Shown: in pieces, positions 46,575 to 54,925 of the stretch
Layout of the letters: every line of letters begins with the position of its first letter
Numbering within the stretch: position 1 is the stretch's first letter
Source of the DNA: Moraxella sp. K1664
Lineage (GTDB): Bacteria; Pseudomonadota; Gammaproteobacteria; Pseudomonadales; Moraxellaceae
Assembly: GCF_039693965.1 (NCBI RefSeq)
Contig: NZ_CP155576.1
Location: 248,001-312,000 of the forward strand
Reading direction: 5' to 3'
Length of the DNA: 64,000 bases
Program-made: the position numbers and the translations under genes
Notes under the pieces: generated by a model
The model's input: the letters and a program-made list of their open reading frames with translations, nothing else
Database searches by the model: none
Told to the model about the DNA's origin: nothing

Positions 46575-49500
46575 ATGAAAAAAATACTACAAAATCAAAA
46601 AATCGCCGAGTTCATCAGCCAAATGCCCATCATCAAACGTCTGTTTTTTAGCGTGTTTGGCACGATGGTACTTGGGTTTTTGTTTTTGTCTTTGTTATCG
46701 TACAACACCCTAGACCCCGCATGGTCGCATGTCGGCACACGAGAGCAAATCACCAACGTCGGTGGTCGTCTTGGGGCTTGGGTCGCGGATATTTTACATG
46801 TGTTTTTTGGTCATGGAGCATGGTGGCTGGTGCCGGTCATGGTCTACGAACTGGCACTTTTGTGGTGGCGACAGTCGCAGGTCATGTGGCAACTTCGGGT
46901 GCTTGCGTATGGCTTTTTGCTTGTTTGTATCAGTGGATTGCTGGCAAGCTACGGGGTGGTAGGTGAGCATAACGCTGGGCTGACGACGGGGGGTGTGGTC
47001 GGTTTTGAGTTGTATCAAGGCTTGGTGTTTCAATTTGGCAACATCGTCAGCGTCCTATTTTTACTTATCATCACCGCCATCGTAATGACGTTGGTCTTTG
47101 AAGTGCGTCCTGCGTTGCTATTTGGTTATTTCATGAATTGGCTGGACAACAATAAGTCCCCCACTCACACCAAGCCCACCGAGCCATCTGGGGACAATGA
47201 TGCACTCTTTGAAGTCATAGAAAATGACACGCCTGCACACACGTCCACTCACCTACCCAATGATAACTTATCAGAGTTTTTACAGACATCAGGATTGCGT
47301 GATGAGATATTGGCAAACATCCAACAGGACAAACAAGACCAAGAACCGCAAGCAAGTCGTGTGGAGATTCATGCTGATGAAGTGGTGCTAAAAGTGGACA
47401 ATCTTACGCTAGATGTTAATCAGCCAAGCAGTCAGCCATCGGATGATTTTTACAAAAATCATACAAAGCCGTTAGAATCCATGAATGACGATGAACTCAT
47501 TGACATCTTAAATCATGATTCTGATGATATTACTAAGACCCCACCCAAAAGTAAACTCACCATCATCAACACGGCTGACAACACCAGCACGTTTGATACA
47601 CTTCCATCACAACCACCATCAGTCAAACCAACTGAAAGTGGTAACACCAACAAGACCCATCACGGCGATGTGACAGATTTTGATGTGGCACTTGACGATG
47701 AAGATGAGATTGATTTTGTTTATCAAAATAGCCAAACCAATCAAACCAAACACATCAGCCGTGATGACGTGTTCGCTGATGATTGGGCGGATTTGTCCGA
47801 GAGCCTACTGGGCTTGGGGGGCACCAATGACAAGTCCCTTGATGATAACGAAAACAACAAGGATGATAAAGCAAATGCCAAAAGCGAAGACGGCTTGAAT
47901 GACAAGACAGAGCATGTAACATCAAGGCATACAACAGACGACACAACTCCCCCGCTACACCCTGATAACTTTACCCCCAAAAGACCCTTGCCTGTGGCAC
48001 AGACCCCAAAACAGGCACATTTTAAAGGCACTAAGGACACGGACATAAGCACGGACAAAGACGTGGACACGTCAGCTCCGCCACGCTCACGAGCGATGGA
48101 CACGCTCACCCATCGCATGAGCCTATCGCCCATCCCTGAGCTGTCCATTCTAGACAAACCCGATGCAAATAAGCAGCCCAGCTATACCGAGCGAGAGCTA
48201 CAACAGTTATCTGAGCTTTTGGAGATTAAATTAAGAGAGTTTAACATCAAAGCAAGTGTGGTCAGTGCCATGGTCGGACCCGTGGTAACTCGCTTTGAAG
48301 TGGAACTGGCGGCAGGGATTAAAGCAAGCCGAGTCACAGGAGCGGCACAGGATTTGGCACGGTCGCTTTCTATGGCGAGCCTGCGTGTGGTCGAAGTCAT
48401 ACCAGGCAAGCCTTATATCGGCATTGAAGTGCCCAACAAAAAGCGGGAGATGGTGCGACTCATCGAACTGCTAGATACGCCTGATTATAAAAACCCTGAC
48501 AAGCAAATCGGTGTCGCCATCGGCAAAGATATCGGCGGTAAGGTGGTCATTGCCGACCTTGCCAAAGCCCCACACATGCTCGTGGCGGGTACGACAGGCT
48601 CGGGCAAGTCAGTTTTTGTAAACTCCATCTTACTCTCCATGCTCTTTAAATACACCCCTGATGAGCTAAAACTGGTCATGATTGACCCCAAACAGCTAGA
48701 ACTTGCCAACTATGGTGACATACCACACCTGCTTACCCCTGTGATTACCGACATGACTGAGGCGACCGCTGCTCTGACGTGGTGTGTGAGCGAGATGGAA
48801 CGGCGTTATCAGCTCATGAGCTTACTGCGTGTGCGTAAAATCTCGGAGTTTAACAAAAAAGTGGTACAAGCTGAGATGTCAGGCGAGCCGATATTTGACC
48901 CGCTATGGCGAGCGGACGAAAATGTCAGCATCAAGACCGCCCCCAAGCTCAAGTCTTTGCCACTCATCGTCATCGTGGCGGATGAATTTGCCGATATGAT
49001 TATGCAACTGGGCAAAACTGCCGAAGAGCCGATTGTTCGCCTTGCCCAAAAGGCTCGCGCCGCTGGCATTCATCTGGTGCTTGCCACTCAGCGTCCGACG
49101 GTGAATGTCGTCACAGGTCTGATTAAGGCGAATATCCCGTCCCGTGTCGCCCTACGAGTGAACTCAAAAGTGGACAGTCGTACCATCATCGAAGAAGGTG
49201 GGGCTGAGAACATGCTGGGCAATGGCGACATGATGTTCATCGGGCCAGGCGAGAACACTCCACGCCGTGTACATGGGGCATATGTTGATGATGATGAGGT
49301 TAACCGTGTCTGCGATGCGTGGCGTGAGCGTGGCAGTCCTGACTATATTGACCTGTCAAACAGCTACACCTTTGAAGGCGAAGGGTCGGGTGATGGACTG
49401 GGTAAGGGCGGTGATGATGAATATTATCATCAAGCGGTGACTTTTGTTATGGAAAGCCGTAAAGTCTCCATATCCAGTATTCAGCGTAAGCTGGGCATTG

Positions 49501-49595
49501 GCTACAACCGTGCTGCTCGTATCGTGGACATGATGGAAGAGGCAGGATTGGTCAGCCCAATGGATAATGGTGGTAAACGGCAGATTTTGATGTGA
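46575..49595 (+). CDS. ftsK: DNA translocase FtsK
   Basis: FtsK pumps chromosome termini through the septum and activates XerCD. In the 1006-residue protein the N-terminal 190 residues hold four membrane helices, followed by an acidic, Asp/Thr/Lys-rich linker (about 190-540). The motor shows VAGTTGSGKSVFVNS (Walker A), VIVADEFADM (Walker B) and IHLVLATQRPTVNVVTGLIKAN. The C-terminal gamma winged helix (QRKLGIGYNRAARIVDMMEEAG) reads KOPS. Start 46575 (MKKILQNQK) is chosen as the first ATG giving a normal N-terminus; 46503 is less likely. Confidence 0.95.
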   Translation: MKKILQNQKIAEFISQMPIIKRLFFSVFGTMVLGFLFLSLLSYNTLDPAWSHVGTREQITNVGGRLGAWVADILHVFFGHGAWWLVPVMVYELALLWWRQSQVMWQLRVLAYGFLLVCISGLLASYGVVGEHNAGLTTGGVVGFELYQGLVFQFGNIVSVLFLLIITAIVMTLVFEVRPALLFGYFMNWLDNNKSPTHTKPTEPSGDNDALFEVIENDTPAHTSTHLPNDNLSEFLQTSGLRDEILANIQQDKQDQEPQASRVEIHADEVVLKVDNLTLDVNQPSSQPSDDFYKNHTKPLESMNDDELIDILNHDSDDITKTPPKSKLTIINTADNTSTFDTLPSQPPSVKPTESGNTNKTHHGDVTDFDVALDDEDEIDFVYQNSQTNQTKHISRDDVFADDWADLSESLLGLGGTNDKSLDDNENNKDDKANAKSEDGLNDKTEHVTSRHTTDDTTPPLHPDNFTPKRPLPVAQTPKQAHFKGTKDTDISTDKDVDTSAPPRSRAMDTLTHRMSLSPIPELSILDKPDANKQPSYTERELQQLSELLEIKLREFNIKASVVSAMVGPVVTRFEVELAAGIKASRVTGAAQDLARSLSMASLRVVEVIPGKPYIGIEVPNKKREMVRLIELLDTPDYKNPDKQIGVAIGKDIGGKVVIADLAKAPHMLVAGTTGSGKSVFVNSILLSMLFKYTPDELKLVMIDPKQLELANYGDIPHLLTPVITDMTEATAALTWCVSEMERRYQLMSLLRVRKISEFNKKVVQAEMSGEPIFDPLWRADENVSIKTAPKLKSLPLIVIVADEFADMIMQLGKTAEEPIVRLAQKARAAGIHLVLATQRPTVNVVTGLIKANIPSRVALRVNSKVDSRTIIEEGGAENMLGNGDMMFIGPGENTPRRVHGAYVDDDEVNRVCDAWRERGSPDYIDLSNSYTFEGEGSGDGLGKGGDDEYYHQAVTFVMESRKVSISSIQRKLGIGYNRAARIVDMMEEAGLVSPMDNGGKRQILM

Positions 49596-49624
49596 TAAGA
49601 TGACAATCTGCCTTGATTGTCATA

Positions 49625-49774
49625 CAAAAAAGAGCCTAGACATAGGCTCTTTTAATAGCACTTACGGTAGCTTTCACCAATTACGTAGCACTAGGTAGCT
49701 GACACCAGCCCCATTCCAAAAATGATGAGAGATAACCCAACAAGAGCTATCGCAGCATCGGCACAATGGGGCTT
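49625..49774 (-). ncRNA. Putative structured small RNA with own promoter and terminator
   Basis: About 150 nt run from a predicted start near 49774 to the terminator at 49626-49653. Near the 5' end AGCCCCATT pairs with AATGGGGCT about 50 nt later. The 3' half has two direct repeats of GGTG-NN-AGCTACC followed by (T/GTA)AGTGCTA, about 22 nt each. No start codon opens a reasonable frame. It is not 4.5S, 6S, tmRNA or RNase P by any conserved motif I can see. Existence rests on promoter, terminator and structure only. Confidence 0.55.
49626..49653. terminator. Bidirectional terminator between ftsK and the putative sRNA
   Basis: AGAGCCTA and TAGGCTCT arms pair around GACA, with A run on the left and T run on the right. 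The minus-strand tail (TTTTTTG) is stronger than the plus-strand one, suiting the sRNA, while it can also stop ftsK transcription. Confidence 0.85.
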
Positions 49775-49779
49775 TTGAT

Positions 49780-49807
49780 ATTATACCCTTATTTTAAGTG
49801 ATAACAA
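49780..49807 (-). promoter_or_regulatory. Sigma-70-type promoter of the putative sRNA
   Basis: On the minus strand TTGTTA (49807-49802) and TATAAT (49785-49780) are separated by 16 nt. The -10 is perfect and the -35 matches 4 of 6. No coding gene lies close downstream on this strand. Confidence 0.6.
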
Positions 49808-49905
49808 ATAATCATTTAGGGTGCGTCCCTGCTCTCATTGCTAATCCAGACACTTAAAAAGAGAGTAAACCTAAATTTACTCTCTTAATGGATTAATCTG
49901 CCTAA

Positions 49906-51087
49906 TTAGCCCTTAACAGCTTTACCTTTTAATTGCATAAAGGCTTGCTCTACACGTTCGCTGTGGTCACGGATTTTTTGTTCTACTTGGGCGAACTGTT
50001 CTTTTAGGTATTCATCAACTTCATGCAAGCGGTTGGCAAATTCGGTGCGTTTTAGCTCCATGGATTTGGCTTTTAGGGCGTGCCATTCTTCCACGGTATT
50101 GGTAAAGGCGTCGTATTCGGCAGTGATTTTATCTTTAAACATCATGAGCTTATCATCTAATGACAAATCCCCACCTGCAATGCGAGCTTCGGCACGTTTA
50201 AACTGCATGGTGACTTCGGCGTGCTTGATGGTTAGGTCATCGACCGTTTTTAGCTCTTTGGCAAGACCGATTTTGGATAAGCCTGCGATGAGCCATTTGG
50301 TTGGGTCGTATTGCCACCATTTGACCCCGTTACGATAGTCGTATTGGAAATAATGATGGTAGTTGTGATAGCCTTCGCCCCAAGTAAAAATCGCCAAAAT
50401 CGGGTTGTCACGGGCGGTGTTTTCATCGGTATAAGGGCGTGTGCCGAACATGTGGCACAACGAGTTGATAAAAAAGGTAAAATGATGAGTCAGCACCATA
50501 CGCAGTAGTCCCACGATGATAAACGCCCCGAGCATATCGCCAATGATAAGCCCGACAGCACTTAGGATGATAACATTGGTCAGTAGCACCCACAGTCCAT
50601 AATGCTCATGTTGGTGTACCAGTACCTTATCTTTTTTTAGGTCGGGGATGTTTTTATAGTCGTATTGACCGCTCGGGTATTTTTTTAACATCCACTGCAT
50701 GTGACTAAACCAAAAACCACGACGTGCCGAGTAGGGGTCGTCATATTCATCATCGACATGGCGGTGATGGACACGGTGTCCTGAACACCAGTCAAAGGCA
50801 GAGCTTTGTACCGCCAAGGTCGCCCCGATGAGCAAAAAATACTTGACAACAGGGTGAGCTTCATAGGATTTATGGGCAAATAAGCGATGATAGCCTGCGG
50901 TGATGGACAGTCCCGTCCACGCCATAAACAACGAAAAGGCAATCCACAGAGCAGGACTGGTGTCGTGCGTCCACAGATACCACGGCACCAAAATCAAGGC
51001 GAGCAAGGGCGTGCTGATGAGAAAAACAGCAGGCACCCAGTTAATGGGGGGATTTTCAAAATCTTGAGGGTTGTGTTTGGCAGTCAT
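49906..51087 (-). CDS. Membrane fatty acid desaturase (acyl-CoA delta-9 type)
   Basis: The 393-residue di-iron desaturase controls membrane unsaturation. The three histidine boxes are HRLFAHKSYE, CSGHRVHHRHVDDEYDDP and GEGYHNYHHYFQYDYRNG. Membrane helices lie at about residues 15-60 and 165-215. The last ~110 residues form a charged coiled coil (AEVTMQFKRAEARI, AQVEQKIRDHSERVEQAF), longer than in basic family members. ATG 51087 is chosen because CAGGAAAACACC precedes it and it aligns with the family; 51183 is unlikely. A TetR gene is divergent. Confidence 0.9.
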   Translation of the reverse strand: MTAKHNPQDFENPPINWVPAVFLISTPLLALILVPWYLWTHDTSPALWIAFSLFMAWTGLSITAGYHRLFAHKSYEAHPVVKYFLLIGATLAVQSSAFDWCSGHRVHHRHVDDEYDDPYSARRGFWFSHMQWMLKKYPSGQYDYKNIPDLKKDKVLVHQHEHYGLWVLLTNVIILSAVGLIIGDMLGAFIIVGLLRMVLTHHFTFFINSLCHMFGTRPYTDENTARDNPILAIFTWGEGYHNYHHYFQYDYRNGVKWWQYDPTKWLIAGLSKIGLAKELKTVDDLTIKHAEVTMQFKRAEARIAGGDLSLDDKLMMFKDKITAEYDAFTNTVEEWHALKAKSMELKRTEFANRLHEVDEYLKEQFAQVEQKIRDHSERVEQAFMQLKGKAVKG

Positions 51088-51174
51088 GGTGTTTTCCTGT
51101 GTTGCCTGTTTTGGTGTACTATTATACATGAATTTGTTAAGAATGTGAACGCCCATGCACAAAAATTTATTAAA

Positions 51175-51192
51175 AATGAACATTTGTTAATC
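51175..51192. promoter_or_regulatory. Candidate TetR (DesT/FabR-like) operator
   Basis: AATGAACATTTGTTAATC is an imperfect palindrome lying between the divergent desaturase and TetR genes. Its TGAAC-N4-GTTRA form resembles the operators I recall for DesT/FabR regulators of unsaturated fatty acid genes. A second partial site (GTTAAGAATGTGAAC, about 51135-51150) lies closer to the desaturase. Confidence 0.4.
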
Positions 51193-51347
51193 AATAAGAA
51201 GTGATTGTTTTTTAATAATTTTTTATCAAAATTTTGGGAATGAATGGTGTGTGGCAGGATGGATGGTTTTAAAATATTTCACAATGTTTAAAATTTTGTT
51301 ATAATTGAGAAGATTTTACATTTTTTGCCCACTCAGGGAATAAAGAC

Positions 51348-52115
51348 ATGAGCAGTCGTAAAGAACAGTTTGAGCACCGAGAACGGCAGATTTTGGCGAC
51401 TGCTGAACAGTTGTTATTAGAATCAGGCGATTATGATTTGACCTTGGACAGTTTGGCACGCCATTTGGATTTGGCAAAGGGGACGTTGTACAAGCATTTT
51501 GTGAGTAAGGATGAGCTACTGTTACGACTGCTCATAGAGTACGAAAAACGCCTGTATGAGATGAACGCCATTGATGATGGGGCGGGGGCGGGCGTGGCTC
51601 GTATGGTGTTACAACTGCTTTTGCGTCCACAGCGAGCGATGATGTTTCACCACCTAGAAGACAAATTGTCATCGACCGCGTCAGGGCTAAACCGCCTGTT
51701 CGGTGAGTTGTATAAGATTCGCCGTGAACGCATGAAACGCATTTATGAGATTGCCGAGCGGTATCTGTCCGAACAGAACAGCACCATGGCGACCCGAGAT
51801 TTTTTGGCAAGTATTTGGGCATTGGGGCAAGGTGGGGCAGGGCTGTTAAATTCCAGCTTTTATCAGCGTTATCTGGGCGACAGAGACACCTTAAAATATG
51901 CCTTTGTTGTGCAAATGCTGGACTTACCAAAACTTTACGCCCAAGACATTACCAAAGATGCTGTCAAAAATACCGACAAAGACACCAACCAAGACATTGC
52001 GGTCAAGTCATTGCCACAGACAGATGACGAGACGGACATCGCTCCCGCTAGCGATGAGCAAACCCCTGCCATTACCCCCAAGCTGATTAAGCCATTGACA
52101 CCGCCTTTGGTGTGA
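51348..52115 (+). CDS. TetR/AcrR family transcriptional regulator
   Basis: The N-terminal TetR HTH of this 255-residue protein is clear: REERQILATAEQLLLESGDY-like start, LTLDSLARHLDLAKGTLYKHFVSKDELL. The ligand domain (about 65-200) is not specific. The last 50 residues are a low-complexity acidic/Thr/Pro tail. Divergent placement next to a fatty acid desaturase suggests it senses acyl-CoA or another lipid signal and controls that gene; this is inference from context. Confidence 0.85.
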   Translation: MSSRKEQFEHRERQILATAEQLLLESGDYDLTLDSLARHLDLAKGTLYKHFVSKDELLLRLLIEYEKRLYEMNAIDDGAGAGVARMVLQLLLRPQRAMMFHHLEDKLSSTASGLNRLFGELYKIRRERMKRIYEIAERYLSEQNSTMATRDFLASIWALGQGGAGLLNSSFYQRYLGDRDTLKYAFVVQMLDLPKLYAQDITKDAVKNTDKDTNQDIAVKSLPQTDDETDIAPASDEQTPAITPKLIKPLTPPLV

Positions 52116-52215
52116 TGTCATTGGATTTATTACCTTATTATTGCATTGCATTTACCCCTAATTTTCGGTACAATCATTCATCACCAATAACCACACGACA
52201 ATTAAGGATTAATGC

Positions 52216-52923
52216 ATGCTCACCATTCTCACCGCCAACCAAAAAGGGGGCTGTGGCAAGACATCAATCAGTCTGACCCTTGCTGTCGCCTTGGCTCATG
52301 AAGGCTATCGGGTCGCCATTGCAGACGCTGACCCCCAAAAATCTGCCTTGCGTTTTTTAAAATATCGCCCCGATGATGTCACGCCCATTATGGGCATTGA
52401 CTGGCGAGACAGTGACGACATTGGCGATTTGCCCAAAAAGATAAACAAAGCTAAGCCCGATGTTCTCATCATCGACGCCCCAGGGGCAGTGGCAGGCGAG
52501 CGTGCCGAACGGCTTATTGGCGAGTGTGATTTAATGTTTGTGCCAGTGTTGCCGTCCTTTTTTGACATAGACAGTACCAAGCGATTTTTAAAAAATATCG
52601 CCGACATCAAGCGAATCAGAAAAGGCAAAGTGGATGTTCATCTCATCGCCAACCGCATACGTCCACAGCTCATGGATGGGGGCATACCAAGCGACAAACT
52701 GTTGGCGATATTTGATGAGATAGGGCAACGCCCTTTGGCTTATATCAGTGAGAAAAGTGCCTACACTCAGCTTGCTGATGACGCCCTGACCATCTTTGAC
52801 AAAACACAAAAGCCCTACCAAGACGCCAAAGGACAATGGCAACCGATATTAGCACTCATCAAAAATAAGCTCTCAGACAACGGCAAATGTGCAGACATGA
52901 GTACGGACGGCAGTTGGTTTTAG
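52216..52923 (+). CDS. Orphan ParA/MinD-family ATPase
   Basis: The 235-residue ATPase has the deviant Walker A of ParA proteins, NQKGGCGKTSISLTLA, with both lysines, then VAIADADPQKSALRFL and VLIIDAPGA (Walker B). No N-terminal HTH is present. No parB, minC or minE gene is adjacent, so this is not the chromosomal parAB pair or minCDE. Candidate roles are positioning of a cytoplasmic or surface complex, but the partner is not visible. Confidence 0.82.
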   Translation: MLTILTANQKGGCGKTSISLTLAVALAHEGYRVAIADADPQKSALRFLKYRPDDVTPIMGIDWRDSDDIGDLPKKINKAKPDVLIIDAPGAVAGERAERLIGECDLMFVPVLPSFFDIDSTKRFLKNIADIKRIRKGKVDVHLIANRIRPQLMDGGIPSDKLLAIFDEIGQRPLAYISEKSAYTQLADDALTIFDKTQKPYQDAKGQWQPILALIKNKLSDNGKCADMSTDGSWF

Positions 52924-52967
52924 GTTTATTTGCCCTTTTTAATATTGGTTATTTGAATTTATCCCAC

Positions 52968-52999
52968 AAAAAAATCCCGCCATAAGACGGGATTTTTAT
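52968..52999. terminator. Bidirectional terminator between parA-like and permease genes
   Basis: AAAAATCCCG and CGGGATTTTT pair around CCATAAGA between two convergent genes, with A and T runs serving both directions. Confidence 0.88.
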
Positions 53000-53013
53000 A
53001 ATTAACCAAAGAA

Positions 53014-54399
53014 TTATACATCTTCTTCTTTGTACTGTGGTACAGGTTTTTTGAAGCCACCTGTCTTGATACCAAGCCAGATAAAGCCCAAGAACGCCCA
53101 GAACAGACCCACACCAAAGGTTGTGCTGTCCACTTCTAGCCACATCAAGAAAATACTGATAAAGCCAATCACAGGCACCACGACATAGCTGATGATTTGT
53201 TTGGGTGTATTAACCATCTTATCACGCACCGCATAGCGGAAAATGACCGATAGGTTTACAAAGCTAAATGCCGTCAATGCACCAAAGCTGATTAGGTTTA
53301 CCACCGTCTCCAAACTAATAAAGCCTGCGGTCAAAGCCACACCGCCAGCAATCAGAATGTTATTGACAGGGGTCAAGAATTTGGGGCTTAGCTGACCGAA
53401 GATTTTGTTGCTAATCACGCCATCACGACCCATCACATACATAAGACGAGACACACCAGCGTGAGCCGAGATACCAGACGCCATCACCGTTACAATAGCA
53501 AAGCCTAACACAATCGCTTGGAACGCTGAACCGCCCACCAATAGCAGGATTTCGGCTTGGGTTTCGTCCACCGCCTCAAAGTACAGCTCAGGGTTACTTG
53601 GCAAATAAGTTTGCATGAAGTAAGCACTAACAACAAACACCGCACCTGCGATTAGGGTAGTCAAAATCATCGCTTTTGGCAGGGTATTTTTGACGTCTTT
53701 GGTCTCTTCGGCAAGGCTAGAAATCGAGTCAAAACCTGTAAACGAGAAACACAAAATGGTCGCACCTGTAATCAAAGCTCCCACCGAAGTCATCTCACTC
53801 CAAAACGGCTTTAAGCTCCACAGCTCATAGATGTCTTCTGGGTTGGTGTTGGCGGCGTATTGTGCCATTTGCAATTTGCTATAAATCAGATAGGTAAAGA
53901 CGGCAATCACAAGCAGTTGCACCGCCACAATCCAACTGTTAAAGTAGGCAACGGTTTTTGAACCAAAGATATTAACCAGAGTCATCAGCCCCGTCAGACC
54001 AATCACCCACACCCAGTGGTTCACCGCAGGGAATAGGGCTTCAAGATACAGCACGGCAAGGATAATGTTTACCATCGGCGAGAGCAGATAATCCAGCCAG
54101 CTTGACCAGCCGACCATAAAGCCCATAGACGGGTTAATCGCTCTTTGTGTATAAGTGTAAGCTGAACCTGATGACGGATAGGCACGAATCATATGCCCAT
54201 AGCTGATTGACGTGAGCAAAATGGCGAATAGTGCAAAAAGATAAGACATCGGCACGTGTCCACCACTATCACGGGAGACCATACCAAAAGTATCAAGCAA
54301 AGTCATCGGCTGAATATAAGCCAAACCAATGATGATGACGTGCCATAGACCAAGATTTCGCCGCAATTTTGCAGCTTGGGTAGTAACAGGTGTACTCAA
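53014..54399 (-). CDS. puuP: APC-family permease, probable putrescine importer (PuuP-like)
   Basis: This 461-residue inner-membrane transporter has about 12 helices. Much of the first third closely follows E. coli PuuP as I recall it: PMTLLDTFGMVS, GHVPMSYLFAL, SGSAYTYTQRAINP, GFMVGWSSWLDYL; later TGATILCFSFTGFDSISSLAEET and SRLMYVMGRDGV. Start is a TTG at 54399 (MSTPVTTQ) because GGAGGA lies 7 nt upstream at ideal distance; an ATG at 54441 has no such site. Substrate is inferred from similarity. Confidence 0.75.
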   Translation of the reverse strand: MSTPVTTQAAKLRRNLGLWHVIIIGLAYIQPMTLLDTFGMVSRDSGGHVPMSYLFALFAILLTSISYGHMIRAYPSSGSAYTYTQRAINPSMGFMVGWSSWLDYLLSPMVNIILAVLYLEALFPAVNHWVWVIGLTGLMTLVNIFGSKTVAYFNSWIVAVQLLVIAVFTYLIYSKLQMAQYAANTNPEDIYELWSLKPFWSEMTSVGALITGATILCFSFTGFDSISSLAEETKDVKNTLPKAMILTTLIAGAVFVVSAYFMQTYLPSNPELYFEAVDETQAEILLLVGGSAFQAIVLGFAIVTVMASGISAHAGVSRLMYVMGRDGVISNKIFGQLSPKFLTPVNNILIAGGVALTAGFISLETVVNLISFGALTAFSFVNLSVIFRYAVRDKMVNTPKQIISYVVVPVIGFISIFLMWLEVDSTTFGVGLFWAFLGFIWLGIKTGGFKKPVPQYKEEDV

Positions 54400-54925
54400 C
54401 GTAGAGTCCTCCAAAAAGCGTGCGTAAAACCGTAAACGCAAAACAGAGAAAAGGCGTTGGGGGTGCTAATACTGTTATCAAACGTACTTTTGGCAGATAA
54501 AATCTGTTAGCGGGCGTGTTTGAGATTTGATTAAGCTATCAACTCCGAGTTAAAAAACTGATTGACCGAAATGGCAATCTCTTTACAAATTTTTACAGAC
54601 GTAAAAAAACGGCTAATTTTACCCCAAAAATTGACCCATGCCAATCAATTTTTTAAAAATCCAGCCATATTTAACAAGATTTTTGTAACATTGATGAGTT
54701 TTTAATCAAAAAAATCCCAATAAAAAATAAGGCTTTATTCTTCATCAAGATTATTCAAAAACATATGAAAGGTTAAAGCAGCCTGACTTGGACATTTTAT
54801 AATACATTTGAAAAATTGGGCGGATTGGGCGGATTGGAAAATTGGAAAATTGGAAAATTGGAAAAATTACCCATTGCCAAAAAGGGAATGCAAAAACACC
54901 CCCTTTTTTGTTTATGTTAAACACC
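54400..54925. other. Permease upstream region with short tandem repeats
   Basis: This 526-bp gap contains no credible gene. It is AT-rich, should hold the permease promoter, and ends near phoX in a simple-sequence tract at 54818-54868. Confidence 0.6.
54818..54868. repeat. Microsatellite: two 9-bp then four ~8-bp units
   Basis: GGGCGGATT occurs twice (54818-54835), then GGAAAATT three times (54836-54859) and once as GGAAAAATT (54860-54868). The two unit types share GG-N-ATT and may have arisen one from the other. The copy number could vary by slippage. Confidence 0.85.

Noticed and set aside
49625-49774. 4.5S, 6S, tmRNA or RNase P RNA
   Set aside because: None of the conserved cores (such as GGAAGCAGCC of 4.5S or a tag-peptide frame of tmRNA) is present on either strand.
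49690-49775. Hydrophobic 23-codon frame (ADAAIALVGLSLIIFGMG) inside the putative sRNA
   Set aside because: No ATG, GTG or TTG opens this frame before the hydrophobic part and an upstream in-frame stop lies close by, so translation is not supported.
54818-54868. CRISPR array
   Set aside because: The units are 8-9 bp with no spacers and no cas genes; no other regularly spaced repeats were seen in the window.
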